From Pseudomonas fluorescens (GTDB lineage Bacteria; Pseudomonadota; Gammaproteobacteria; Pseudomonadales; Pseudomonadaceae): a stretch of 64,000 bases of DNA. Below the pieces are notes generated by a model, which had not been told where the DNA came from, did no database searches, and saw only the letters and a list, made by a program, of their open reading frames with translations. Below, one piece after another: positions 52,567-60,987 of the stretch. The stretch spans positions 62,001 to 126,000 of the forward strand of contig NZ_CABVHK010000014.1 in the NCBI RefSeq assembly GCF_902497785.1, read 5' to 3'. The first letter of the stretch is position 1, and every line of letters starts with the position of its first letter. The position numbers and the translations under genes are program-made.

Positions 52567-52986
52567 ATGCCTCAACGCACCGACTACCCACACTTCCAGC
52601 CCATCACTACGCGCTGGCACGACAACGACGCCTACGGTCACGTCAATAACGTCACCTATTACAGCTTCTTCGACACGGCAGTGAACACCTACCTGATCGA
52701 AGTCGGCGGTCTGGATATCCATGAGGGTGACGTGGTGGGGTTTGTGGTGAGTTCGGCGTGCGATTACTTTGCTTCCATCGCTTTCCCGGACCGCATTGAA
52801 ATCGGCCTGCGCGTGGGCAAGCTCGGCAACAGCTCGGTGCAGTACGAACTGGCGGTATTCAAGGCCGGTGAAGATGATGCCTGCGCGGCGGGGCGTTTCG
52901 TGCATGTGTTTGTGGATCGTGCCTCTAATCAGCCGGTGTCGATTCCTGCCGGTTTACGGGGGGCGTTGGAGCGTCTGGTGGTTTGA
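52567..52986 (+). CDS. YbgC/4HBT-type acyl-CoA thioesterase
   Basis: 139 residues, hotdog fold. The catalytic Asp is in RWHDNDAYGHVNNVTYYSFFDTA, the 4HBT signature (HxDxDxxGHVNN). It hydrolyses an acyl-CoA, perhaps a product related to the upstream 3-hydroxyacyl-CoA dehydrogenase; the substrate is not evident. AGGAATCGACGCTG precedes the ATG. Terminator follows. Confidence 0.88.
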   Translation: MPQRTDYPHFQPITTRWHDNDAYGHVNNVTYYSFFDTAVNTYLIEVGGLDIHEGDVVGFVVSSACDYFASIAFPDRIEIGLRVGKLGNSSVQYELAVFKAGEDDACAAGRFVHVFVDRASNQPVSIPAGLRGALERLVV

Positions 52987-52995
52987 CCGGCAAAA

Positions 52996-53023
52996 AAAAT
53001 CGCAGCCTTTTGGCTGCGATTTT
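52996..53023. terminator. Bidirectional terminator
   Basis: Stem AAAATCGCAGCC (52996-53007) and GGCTGCGATTTT (53012-53023) with a TTTT loop; A-run on one side, T-run on the other. Serves the convergent thioesterase and glycine-zipper genes. Confidence 0.93.
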
Positions 53024-53053
53024 CTATCTATCGGTAACGAGGCGATTCAAGCC

Positions 53054-53539
53054 TCAGTCGCGGTAGCGATGTTTGTATTTGTGTTTGTGTTTGCGGTGGC
53101 CGTAATGGTGGCCACGGTCATGGTGACCATCCCGGTAATGACGGCGGTCGCCACGACCACGATCATTGTCGTCGTCATCGCTCTTGTTACCCATATAGTT
53201 ACCCAGCGCACCACCGGCGCCGCCGCCTGCTGCGGAGCCGATCAGGCTGCCGGTGGTGCCGCCCATGCTGCGGCCGACCACGTTACCGCCTGCTGCGCCC
53301 AACGCACCGCCAATGGCTGCTTCGCCACGGCTGCGTTTGTCTGCGCCGACTGCGCTACCACCGGCGCCGCCCAGGGCTGCACCAATGGTTGAACCTGTGT
53401 TGCCGCCTAACGATTGACCGACGACCGAGCCCAAAACCCCGCCCAATGCGCCGCCCACACCTGCTTCGGTGGTGCCTCCGGCAGAAGCGAAGCCACTGAC
53501 CAGGCCAAGGGACAACAAGAGAATCGAGGAGAACTTCAT
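53054..53539 (-). CDS. Glycine-zipper protein with basic tail
   Basis: 161 residues. A signal peptide (1-20, ends FASA before GGTTEA) precedes a low-complexity Gly/Ala region (21-~120: GGALGGVLGSVVGQSLGG, GGALGAAGGNVVGRSMGG, GGGAGGALGNYMG) of the glycine-zipper/YMGG type found in outer-membrane or periplasmic proteins. The C-terminal 40 residues are extremely His/Lys/Arg/Asp-rich (KSDDDDNDRGRGDRR, HRKHKHKYKHRYRD), likely metal- or polyanion-binding. No function assigned. ATG at 53537-53539 after GAGG. Confidence 0.8.
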   Translation of the reverse strand: MKFSSILLLSLGLVSGFASAGGTTEAGVGGALGGVLGSVVGQSLGGNTGSTIGAALGGAGGSAVGADKRSRGEAAIGGALGAAGGNVVGRSMGGTTGSLIGSAAGGGAGGALGNYMGNKSDDDDNDRGRGDRRHYRDGHHDRGHHYGHRKHKHKYKHRYRD

Positions 53540-53696
53540 AGAGGAACCTCAAGGGGATGACGGCGCGATCCTGAGGCTGTGTCGTGCCGGTGACAATCGA
53601 AATCCGACGAGTAACACGACTTGTACACAATTCTATAAGTTACTGTTTTTTGGGCGGAACTTAACTGTTTTTCGCCGGTCTTTAGCTACTTCGGAC

Positions 53697-53728
53697 AGGC
53701 CGTTTTTGTGAAAAAACGGCCTTTTTTG
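53697..53728 (+). terminator. Isolated Rho-independent terminator
   Basis: Stem AGGCCGTTTTT and AAAAAACGGCCT with a GTG loop, then T-run. No plus-strand gene ends just upstream, so it may be a relic or serve an unannotated transcript. Confidence 0.85.
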
Positions 53729-53782
53729 TGGGCGATTGGAAAGTTTGAATCCTGCCGGGATTGATGGCGCCTGACCCGACCT

Positions 53783-53879
53783 CTTCGCGGGCAAGCCCGC
53801 TCCCACAGGGTTTTCTGTCGATCACAGATGACGTGTTCAAAACACGAATCCTGTGGGAGCGGGCTTGCCCGCGATGAGG
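53783..53879. repeat. REPIN, class A (CGGGCAAGCCCGCTCC variant)
   Basis: TTCGCGGGCAAGCCCGCTCC and inverse ending GCGGGCTTGCCCGCGATG, just 3' of the oxidoreductase gene. Confidence 0.9.
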
Positions 53880-53896
53880 CCAGAGCAGGCAAAGAT

Positions 53897-56245
53897 TTAA
53901 GCCGACTTAGCCATGATGAGCCCTGAGTCACTCGCCGCTTCCAGCCGGATAGCCACAAACTTTGACGTTGGCGTATGGCTGCCATCCCCGGTGCTTTCCA
54001 GCGGCACCAACGGATTCACTTCCGGATAGTAAGCCGCCGCTTGCCCCGCAGGGATATCAAACGCCAACAGCGTGAAGCCCTTCACCCGACGCTCGCGGCC
54101 GTCGTCCCAGATTGAAACGATATCCGCCTTCTGCCCCGGTTTGAACCCCAGTCGAATGATGTCCGCCTCGTTCACGAACAACACATCGCGCTGCCCCTTT
54201 ACCCCGCGATAACGGTCATCCAGCCCGTAAATGGTGGTGTTGTACTGATCGTGGGAGCGCATCGATTGCATGATCAGGTCCGGCAACACGCCGGTGGCGC
54301 GTGTGCGCTCATGCACCAAATCTTTCGGCAAGATATTCGCACGGAAATTGGCGCGCCCCGACGGTGTGTTCCAGCGGCGAGCGCCGGCGCTGTTGCCGAG
54401 GTAGAAACCACCCGGGTTCTTGATCTTCTCGTTGAAGTCCTTGAACCCCGGGATGGTGTCGGCGATCAGGTCGCGGATGCGCGCGTAATCCGCCACCAGC
54501 CAATGCCAGTCCACCGGTTTGCTGCCCAGGGTCGCGGCGGCGATGCCGGCAATAATCGCAGGCTCCGAGCGCATCTGGTTCGACAGCGGCTGCAACTGGC
54601 CGTTGGAGGCGTGGACCATGCTGAACGAATCTTCCACGGTCACCGCTTGCGCGCCCTCGGTCTGGAGGTCGATGTCGGTACGGCCCAGGCACGGCAGGAT
54701 CAGCGCGTCCTTACCGTGGGCCAAATGGCTGCGGTTGAGCTTGGTGCTGATCTGCACGGTCAGGTCGCAGTTGCTCAGCGCCTGGAAGGTGCGCGAACTG
54801 TCCGGCGTCGCTTGGGCGAAGTTGCCACCGAGGCCGATGAAGACTTTTGCACGGCCGTCGGCCATGGCATGAATCGCCTCGACCACGTTGTGGCCGTTTT
54901 CGCGTGGCACCTTGAACTGGAAGCGCCGCTCCAGGGAATCGAGGAACGCCACCGGTGGACGCTCGTTGATGCCCATCGTGCGGTCGCCCTGCACGTTGCT
55001 GTGACCCCGCACCGGGCACAGACCGGCGCCCGGCCGGCCGATGTTGCCGCGCAGCAGCATCAGGTTGGCGATTTCCTGGATGGTCGGCACCGAGTGGCGA
55101 TGCTGGGTGATGCCCATCGCCCAGCACATGATCACGTTCTTGCCTTTGGCGTACATGCGCGCCGCTTGCTCGATTTCCAGCAGGGTCAGGCCGGACTGCT
55201 CGACGATCTGTTCCCACGGGGTGTCATCGACGGCGCCGAGGTATTCCAGGACGTTGACGCTGTGCTCATTGAGGAAATCGTGATCGAACACGGCGGGCTC
55301 ACCGGACTTCTGCGCATCGCGCTCCCATTGCAGCAGGAATTTTGCCATGCCGCGCAGTACCGCCATGTCGCCGCCCAAGGCAGGGCGGAAGTACGCGGTG
55401 TTGGTCGGTTTGTCGCCGTTGGTGAGCATTTCGATCGGGTGTTGCGGATGCTGGAAGCGTTCGAGGCCGCGCTCTTTCAACGGGTTGACGCACACCACCT
55501 GAGCGCCGCGTTTCACCGCTTCACGCAGCGGTTCGAGCATCCGTGGGTGATTGGTGCCCGGGTTCTGGCCCCAGACGAATATCGCATCGGCGTGTTCGAA
55601 GTCGCCGAAGGTCACGGTGCCTTTACCGACGCCAACGCTCTGCGCCAACGCGACACCGCTGGCCTCGTGGCACATGTTCGAACAGTCGGGGAAATTGTTG
55701 GTGCCATAGGCGCGCACGAACAATTGATAGAGGAAAGCCGCCTCGTTGCTGGCACGCCCCGAAGTGTAGAACTCAGCCTGATCCGGGCTCGACAAACCGC
55801 GAAGATGCCGGGCGATCAGAGCGAAGGCGTCATCCCAGCTGATAGGTTGGTAGCGATCGGTTTCGGCGTTATAGCTCATCGGCTCGGTCAGACGGCCCTG
55901 GTATTCCAGCCAGTAGTCGCTCTGTTCCAGCAACGAGGTGACGCTGTGTTTGGCGAAGAATGCCGGGTTGACAGCCCGTTTGGTCGCTTCCCAGTTCACC
56001 GCTTTGGCGCCGTTCTCGCAGAACATCACCATGCCCTTTTCCGGCGAATCGCCCCACGCACAACCGGGGCAGTCGAAGCCGCCGTTCTGGTTGGTCTTGA
56101 GCATGATGCGCAGGTTTTTCAGCGCATTGTCGCTGGTCAACCAGGCCTGGGCGACGCTGATCAGGGCGCCCCAGCCACCGGCCGGGCCTTTGTAAGGCTT
56201 GTAGCGGGGGACGGGTTTCTGGTCGGCTTGACGGTGTTGACTCAC
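53897..56245 (-). CDS. FdhF/YdeP-family molybdopterin oxidoreductase
   Basis: 782 residues, the length of YdeP-type alpha subunits. Only two Cys stand out in the N-terminal region (DCPGCAWGD), and the typical 4Fe-4S and signal peptide of secreted formate dehydrogenases are absent, so this is likely cytosolic. Mo-bis-MGD binding blocks include GQNPGTNHPRMLEPL, CWAMGITQHRHSVPTIQEIANLMLLRGNIGRPGAGLCPVRGHSNVQGDRTMG, and a C-terminal domain ending KFVAIRLEAAS. The substrate (formate or other) cannot be decided from sequence. Its start overlaps the fdhD stop (ATGA 56242-56245), so the pair is coupled. Confidence 0.85.
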   Translation of the reverse strand: MSQHRQADQKPVPRYKPYKGPAGGWGALISVAQAWLTSDNALKNLRIMLKTNQNGGFDCPGCAWGDSPEKGMVMFCENGAKAVNWEATKRAVNPAFFAKHSVTSLLEQSDYWLEYQGRLTEPMSYNAETDRYQPISWDDAFALIARHLRGLSSPDQAEFYTSGRASNEAAFLYQLFVRAYGTNNFPDCSNMCHEASGVALAQSVGVGKGTVTFGDFEHADAIFVWGQNPGTNHPRMLEPLREAVKRGAQVVCVNPLKERGLERFQHPQHPIEMLTNGDKPTNTAYFRPALGGDMAVLRGMAKFLLQWERDAQKSGEPAVFDHDFLNEHSVNVLEYLGAVDDTPWEQIVEQSGLTLLEIEQAARMYAKGKNVIMCWAMGITQHRHSVPTIQEIANLMLLRGNIGRPGAGLCPVRGHSNVQGDRTMGINERPPVAFLDSLERRFQFKVPRENGHNVVEAIHAMADGRAKVFIGLGGNFAQATPDSSRTFQALSNCDLTVQISTKLNRSHLAHGKDALILPCLGRTDIDLQTEGAQAVTVEDSFSMVHASNGQLQPLSNQMRSEPAIIAGIAAATLGSKPVDWHWLVADYARIRDLIADTIPGFKDFNEKIKNPGGFYLGNSAGARRWNTPSGRANFRANILPKDLVHERTRATGVLPDLIMQSMRSHDQYNTTIYGLDDRYRGVKGQRDVLFVNEADIIRLGFKPGQKADIVSIWDDGRERRVKGFTLLAFDIPAGQAAAYYPEVNPLVPLESTGDGSHTPTSKFVAIRLEAASDSGLIMAKSA

Positions 56246-57081
56246 GCTTGATTCTCCAACGCTGGGCTATAGACCCGCGGCGCATTCTTCTGAGGCAGAT
56301 GGATAAGGTTCAGGTTGTGACGGCGGGCCCATTGCACGGCAAGGCCCGTGGGGGATGAAAGGCTGACGAGGGTCTGGATGCCCGCGCGCAGCACTTTCTG
56401 GATCAATTCGAGGCTGCATCGGCTGGTAACGATGGCCAGGCCGCCGGAGGTCGGGATTTTTTGCCGGATCAGCCCGCCGATCAGCTTGTCGAGCGCGTTG
56501 TGCCGGCCAATGTCTTCACGGCCCAGCAACAACTCACCCTGACCATTCATGAACACCGCCGCATGCACCGCGCCGCTATGCTGGCCCAGTGGCTGGAAAG
56601 CGCTGATGCGGTGGCGTAAACCGTCGAGCCATTCGGCGGGTGGCAACGGCGCACCGGGCAACACTTTGAGGTCCGGCAACGCCTGCTCGACCGCTTCCAC
56701 GCCACAGAGCCCGCAACCGCTGGTGCCGGCCAGTTGCCGACGCTGCTGTTTGAGGTTCCAGAAGGCGCGGTTGGCGATGGTCACTTGCGCGTACTGCGCC
56801 GACCCGGACCCGCTGAGTTGCAGGTCATAAATCTCGGAGGCGTCTTCGATGATGCCGCTCCCGAGGCTGAACCCGACGATGAAGTCTTCCAGGTCCGTCG
56901 GCGTTATCAGCATGACAGCCTGACTGATGCCGTTATAGGCAATCGCCAGCGCGACTTCCTCGGCCAGCGCGGTGCTGTCCGATTCGGAGTACTGGAGGTT
57001 GCTGTAGCTGTACGTCTGGCTGGCGGTGGGCGCGGGCGTTTCGAGGGCTGGCGCCGCGCTGACAGGGCGCTTGGCGTTCAT
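56242..57081 (-). CDS. fdhD: Formate dehydrogenase accessory sulfurtransferase
   Basis: 279 residues. Contains the CGLCG motif with C123 and C126 (GTSGCGLCGVEAVEQ), the active-site loop that transfers sulfur from IscS to the molybdenum cofactor. GREDIGRHNALDKLIGG and SRCSLELIQKVLRAGI are also typical of FdhD. It activates the neighbouring FdhF/YdeP-type enzyme. First gene of the pair; ATG at 57079-57081. Confidence 0.93.
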   Translation of the reverse strand: MNAKRPVSAAPALETPAPTASQTYSYSNLQYSESDSTALAEEVALAIAYNGISQAVMLITPTDLEDFIVGFSLGSGIIEDASEIYDLQLSGSGSAQYAQVTIANRAFWNLKQQRRQLAGTSGCGLCGVEAVEQALPDLKVLPGAPLPPAEWLDGLRHRISAFQPLGQHSGAVHAAVFMNGQGELLLGREDIGRHNALDKLIGGLIRQKIPTSGGLAIVTSRCSLELIQKVLRAGIQTLVSLSSPTGLAVQWARRHNLNLIHLPQKNAPRVYSPALENQA

Positions 57082-57175
57082 GAGGCATCACCGACGGTTT
57101 GGTCAGCTTTAAGCCTATGCGCGTCAAGTTGTCGCGTCTAATCGCTAATACTGATCTGCCGATAGATGGCGTCGA

Positions 57176-58063
57176 TCAAGACTTTGCCGTTGATTGTTGA
57201 TAGATCGCGAAACAGGCTTCCGCCAGCGCCGATCGAGGCGCGCTGCGACGCATGATCAGCCCCAGTCGACCGAGGGTCTGGGCGTTTTCGATTGGTTGCA
57301 GACGCAAATGGTCGGTGAGGTTTTCGAGTCCGCCGTCCAGTGGCATCACGGCGCAACACAAACCGCCGTGCACCGCCTGTAACAATTGATGCACGGCATC
57401 GGTCTGCAACAGCGGCTGGGGCGTGAGGCCGCGGCTGTGGAAGTTATGGTCGATGGACTGGCGGAAATGCATGCCGCTGGTGAGCATGCCCAATGGCAGT
57501 TCAATCAACGACTCCCAGCTCAGCGGCGCCTCACTGAACGTGAAGAAGCGCTGATCGTAAAGCAGGCCCATCAGCGTTTCGCTGAAGGCCAGGGAATCGA
57601 AGCGTTCGGCGTCCAGCCGCTCCAGGTACGACACGCCAAGGTCCAGGCGATTGTTTGCCAGCTGTTCGAGAATCTGCTCGGAGCTCAGCGCCGAGAGTTC
57701 GAAACGCAAGTTTGGGTGTTCACGGTGCAGGCGTTGCATCAGCGGCACTGGATCGAAGCTCGACAATGGCACCACGCCCAGCCGCAACGTGCCGACCAGG
57801 TTACCGCGACAGGCAGCGGCTTCAGCCTGCAAACCGTCATAGGCCGCCAGCACCGTGCGGGCCCAGGCCAACACTCGCTCGCCGGGCGCGGTGAAACTCT
57901 CGAAACGCTGCCCCCGGTTGACCAACGGCAACTCGAGTTCTTCCTCAAGGCTGCGCAGGCGCATGGACAGGGTCGGTTGCGTGATGTGACAGCGCGCGGC
58001 GGCCTGGCCGAAGTGCCGGGTTTCGTCGAGGGCGATGAGGAATTTCAGCTGCTTGATGTCCAT
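57176..58063 (-). CDS. LysR-family transcriptional regulator
   Basis: 295 residues with an N-terminal HTH (KQLKFLIALDETRHFGQAAARCHITQPTLSMRLRSLEEELELPLVNRG) and a LysR substrate-binding domain (~90-295). It is transcribed in the same direction as fdhD, 94 bases upstream of it, so it is a good candidate to control fdhD-fdhF; the divergent gene on its other side is the LysM protein gene. The effector is unknown. Confidence 0.9.
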   Translation of the reverse strand: MDIKQLKFLIALDETRHFGQAAARCHITQPTLSMRLRSLEEELELPLVNRGQRFESFTAPGERVLAWARTVLAAYDGLQAEAAACRGNLVGTLRLGVVPLSSFDPVPLMQRLHREHPNLRFELSALSSEQILEQLANNRLDLGVSYLERLDAERFDSLAFSETLMGLLYDQRFFTFSEAPLSWESLIELPLGMLTSGMHFRQSIDHNFHSRGLTPQPLLQTDAVHQLLQAVHGGLCCAVMPLDGGLENLTDHLRLQPIENAQTLGRLGLIMRRSAPRSALAEACFAIYQQSTAKS

Positions 58064-58201
58064 CTTCGCTCCAGGGCGCGGTCAGGTCAGGATTCTAGCG
58101 CCTGGGAGTCAGCGGCGTCATTGGTCGGGTGGGAACCGTGTGTTGCAACCTTGGTCTAGGCTTTCGTGTCTGGACAACCTTTATTCCATGGAGAGCACAC
58201 G

Positions 58202-58651
58202 ATGAGCCTTTTCAGTTTTCTCAAAGAAGCCGGTGAAAAAATCCTTGATGCGCTGACGCCGGACAAGGCCGAAGCTAACAGCGAGGCGCTGACCAAGCAT
58301 GTGAAGGATGCGCTGACGGGCATCGATACTTCGAAGATTCAGGTGAAGGTCGAGGGCGATAAAGTCATCGCCAGTGGCGAGGCCGCGACCCAGGAAGAGA
58401 AAGAAAAGATCCTGCTCTCGCTGGGGAACGTGGCTGGCGTGAGTGGTGTTGAAGACCAGATCACCGTAACGGGCCCCGTGGTCGTGGCGGCGAAATTCGT
58501 CGTTGTCGAAAAAGGCGACACTCTCAGTGCGATCTCATTGCGCGTGTATGGCGATGCCAACAAGTATCAAAAGATCTTCGAGGCCAACAAGCCGATGCTC
58601 AAGGATGTGAACAAGATTTATCCGGGGCAGTCGTTGCGGATTCCCGAATAA
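58202..58651 (+). CDS. kbp: BON-LysM protein (YgaU/Kbp-like)
   Basis: 149 residues from the ATG at 58202 (GGAGAGC 9 bases upstream). BON domain (~20-90: VKDALTGIDTSKIQVKVEGDKVIASGEAATQEEKEKILLSLGNVAGVSGVED) then LysM (~98-147: VVVEKGDTLSAISLRVYGDANKYQKIFEANKPMLKDVNKIYPGQSLRIP). No signal peptide, so likely cytoplasmic like E. coli Kbp (YgaU), which binds potassium and is induced by osmotic stress. Divergent from the LysR gene. Confidence 0.88.
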   Translation: MSLFSFLKEAGEKILDALTPDKAEANSEALTKHVKDALTGIDTSKIQVKVEGDKVIASGEAATQEEKEKILLSLGNVAGVSGVEDQITVTGPVVVAAKFVVVEKGDTLSAISLRVYGDANKYQKIFEANKPMLKDVNKIYPGQSLRIPE

Positions 58652-58659
58652 TGTGAGGC

Positions 58660-58756
58660 CGTAGGAGCTGCCGCAGGCTGCGATCTTTTGATCTGATGGC
58701 TTTGGACCTACCGAAGATCAAGATCAAAAGATCGCAGCCTGCGGCAGCTCCTACAG
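58660..58756. repeat. REPIN, class B
   Basis: GTAGGAGCTGCCGCAGGCTG and inverse ending CAGCTCCTACAGG, between convergent kbp and yrfG. Confidence 0.9.
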
Positions 58757-58760
58757 GGGA

Positions 58761-59423
58761 TCAAAGCCCTGCAATGAGCTCGCGATAATCGACCACCGCC
58801 GCAAATTCAGCAGTGTCCTTCGGCCCCTTGCGGCTGTCCGGCTCGCGCACGGCCAGTAGATGCACCACGCCAAAATCCCGCGCACTGCGCAATATTGGCA
58901 ACGTGTCATCGATAAACAGGCTGCGTGCCGGATCGAAACCGATATCCGCCTGCAATGCTTGCCAGAACTGCGGATTCTCCTTGGGGAAACCGTAATCGTG
59001 GGAGCTGATCAACCGTTCGAAGTAAGGCGCCAGTTCAATTCTTTCCAGCTTCAATGACAGTGAATCACGGTGCGCATTGGTGATCATCACCACACGTTTG
59101 CCAGCCTGTTTGATCGCCTCCAGAAACGTGTCCGCATCCGGGCGCAACGCGATCAGGTGCGCGGTTTCCAGTTTCAATTCACGCACCGGCAACTTCAATT
59201 CGGCGCTCCAGAAATCCAGGCAATACCACTGCAACTGACCCGCGTTGCGCTCAAACAGCGGCTGCAGTTCCATTTCGGCCATGGCCCGGCTCACCCCGTG
59301 CAACTCGGCATAACGCTGGGGCAAATGTTCCAGCCAGAAATGGTTGTCGAAGTGCAGGTCCAGCAGCGTGCCGTCCATGTCCAGCAGAACAGTGTCGATG
59401 TCGCGCCATGGCAGCAGTGACAT
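58761..59423 (-). CDS. yrfG: GMP/IMP nucleotidase, HAD family
   Basis: 220 residues from the ATG at 59421-59423 (GGAGAA upstream); the frame extends 14 codons earlier but without support. HAD motif I is DMDGT with D15 and D17 (LLDMDGTLLD), motif II ITNAHRDS, motif III with conserved Lys KENPQFW, motif IV FIDDTLPIL. The ALRPDADTFLEAIK segment and length are those of YrfG, which dephosphorylates GMP and IMP. Divergent from nudE, an adjacency common in gamma-proteobacteria. Confidence 0.9.
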   Translation of the reverse strand: MSLLPWRDIDTVLLDMDGTLLDLHFDNHFWLEHLPQRYAELHGVSRAMAEMELQPLFERNAGQLQWYCLDFWSAELKLPVRELKLETAHLIALRPDADTFLEAIKQAGKRVVMITNAHRDSLSLKLERIELAPYFERLISSHDYGFPKENPQFWQALQADIGFDPARSLFIDDTLPILRSARDFGVVHLLAVREPDSRKGPKDTAEFAAVVDYRELIAGL

Positions 59424-59512
59424 AAAAAACTTCTCCAGCGGTAAAAAAATATCCGGGGTCAACAATGAGGATAGGCCGGGTATAGTAACGCGTTCACGTC
59501 CAGGAGCTCTTC

Positions 59513-60079
59513 ATGCGCCAGAAACCCACCATACTCGCCCGCGAAATCGTCGCCACCAGCCGTTTGTTCTGCGTCGAAGAGCTGAAATTGCGCTTTTCCA
59601 ATGGCGTAGAGCGCACCTATGAGCGCCTGGTGGGCAAGGGCGCCGGGTATGGCGCGGTGATGATCGTGGCGATGCTCGATTCGGATCACGCGGTGCTGGT
59701 TGAGGAATATTGCGGCGGCACCGATGAGTACGAAATGTCACTGCCCAAAGGCTTGATCGAGCCGGGCGAAGACGTGCTGGCTGCGGCGGAGCGCGAGCTC
59801 AAGGAAGAAGCCGGGTATGGCGCGCGACAGTTGGAGCATTTGACCGAGTTGTCGCTGTCGCCCGGTTACATGAGTCAGAAAATCCAGGTGGTACTGGCCA
59901 CCGATCTCTATGAAGAACGTCTTGAAGGTGACGAGCCTGAGCCGATGGGCGTGGACAAGGTCAATTTGCGAGAGTTGTCGGCGCTGGCGCAGAACCCGAG
60001 GTTCACCGAAGGCCGCGCCTTGGCGGCGTTGTACCTGGCCCGTGACTTATTGACTCAGCGCGGGGTGTTCCTGCCATGA
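59513..60079 (+). CDS. nudE: ADP-sugar/dinucleotide pyrophosphatase NudE
   Basis: 188 residues, Nudix fold. The Nudix box runs ~80-102 (GLIEPGEDVLAAAERELKEEAGY). The C-terminal half has the ADP-ribose pyrophosphatase-like SPGYMSQKIQVVLATDLYEERLEGDEPE. It hydrolyses ADP-ribose, Ap3A and NADH-like compounds. AGGAG 7 bases before the ATG. Coupled by an ATGA overlap to cysQ. Confidence 0.92.
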   Translation: MRQKPTILAREIVATSRLFCVEELKLRFSNGVERTYERLVGKGAGYGAVMIVAMLDSDHAVLVEEYCGGTDEYEMSLPKGLIEPGEDVLAAAERELKEEAGYGARQLEHLTELSLSPGYMSQKIQVVLATDLYEERLEGDEPEPMGVDKVNLRELSALAQNPRFTEGRALAALYLARDLLTQRGVFLP

Positions 60080-60903
60080 ATTTCCCTAATCCGTTGATGG
60101 CGCCGGTGATCGAGCTGGCGTTGAAGGCTGGCGACGCGATCCTGCCGTTTTGGCGTACCGGCACGGCGGTGACCGCTAAGGCGGATGACTCCCCGGTGAC
60201 CGCCGCTGATCTGGCGGCTCATCATTTGATCCTGGCCGGGCTGACCGCACTGGACCCGAGTATTCCGGTGTTGTCCGAAGAAGACGCCAACATTCCTCAG
60301 AGCGTGCGCGCCGGGTGGCAGCGCTGGTGGCTGGTCGATCCTCTGGACGGCACCAAGGAGTTCATCGCCGGCAGCGAAGAATTTACCGTCAATATTGCTT
60401 TGATCGAGCAGGGCCGCGTGGTGTTTGGCGTGGTGTCGATGCCGACCAACGGACGCTACTACGTCGGGGGTGCCGGGCTGGGCGCATGGCGAGGCGATAA
60501 AGGTGACGAGCCGCTGCCGATCCATGTTCGCGAACTGCCGCCAGCCGGTGAGGCTTTCACCGTGGTCGCCAGCCGCCGACATTCGAGCCCCGAGCAGGAG
60601 CGCTTGCTGGCCGGGTTGAGTGACAGCCTCGGTGAGCTGCAACTGGCCAATATTGGTAGTTCGCTGAAATTTTGTCTGCTGGCGGAAGGCGCGGCGGATT
60701 GTTATCCGCGACTCGCACCGACTTCGCAATGGGACACGGCGGCGGCGCAGGGTGTTCTGGAAGGCGCGGGTGGCGAGGTTGTCGAGTTGAGTGGTGTGCC
60801 GTTCAGCTATCCGGCGCGGGAATCTTTGCGCAACGAGTTTTTTCTGGCATTGCCGGCTAAAGCAGCTTGGCGCCAAAAATTGTTGGCGTTGGCTCGGGCC
60901 TGA
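60076..60903 (+). CDS. cysQ: 3'(2'),5'-bisphosphate nucleotidase CysQ
   Basis: 275 residues, inositol-monophosphatase superfamily. Metal motif LVDPLDGTKEFIAG with D88-T93; second site WDTAAAQGVLEGAGG; E-E-D in LSEEDANIP. It hydrolyses 3'-phosphoadenosine 5'-phosphate (PAP), the by-product of sulfate assimilation, linking this operon to the sulfur theme. Overlaps nudE by four bases. A perfect REP palindrome with T-run follows. Confidence 0.93.
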   Translation: MNFPNPLMAPVIELALKAGDAILPFWRTGTAVTAKADDSPVTAADLAAHHLILAGLTALDPSIPVLSEEDANIPQSVRAGWQRWWLVDPLDGTKEFIAGSEEFTVNIALIEQGRVVFGVVSMPTNGRYYVGGAGLGAWRGDKGDEPLPIHVRELPPAGEAFTVVASRRHSSPEQERLLAGLSDSLGELQLANIGSSLKFCLLAEGAADCYPRLAPTSQWDTAAAQGVLEGAGGEVVELSGVPFSYPARESLRNEFFLALPAKAAWRQKLLALARA

Positions 60904-60913
60904 AAGTCAACGG

Positions 60914-60979
60914 ATCGCAGCCTCGTTGCACTCGACAGCTCCTACCCGTAGGAGCTGTCGAGTGCAACGAGGCTGCGAT
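60914..60979 (+). repeat. Perfect REP palindrome after cysQ (terminator-like)
   Basis: Class B REP arms of 32 bp (60914-60945 and 60948-60979) are exact inverse complements with a 2-base loop CC, followed by a T-run (to 60984). The usual REPIN spacer is lost. The structure and T-run make it a likely Rho-independent terminator for nudE-cysQ. Confidence 0.93.
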
Positions 60980-60987
60980 TTTTTGCG

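Larger units (their letters stand above)
53540..53896. other. Intergenic region, 357 bases
   Basis: Contains the glycine-zipper promoter region (minus strand), a terminator (53697-53728) and a REPIN (53783-53879). No further feature seen. Confidence 0.6.

Noticed and set aside
53897..56245. Selenocysteine-type formate dehydrogenase
   Set aside because: No in-frame TGA occurs in the gene and it belongs to the cytosolic FdhF/YdeP group.
54251..56251. A 666-codon plus-strand frame opposite the FdhF/YdeP-type gene
   Set aside because: Composition is antisense-like and no protein family is visible, whereas the minus-strand gene has clear molybdopterin motifs and a coupled fdhD.
1274..60979. Possible CRISPR array
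   Set aside because: The repeats are palindromic, scattered between genes and in inverted pairs, not regularly spaced with unique spacers; they are REP/REPIN elements.
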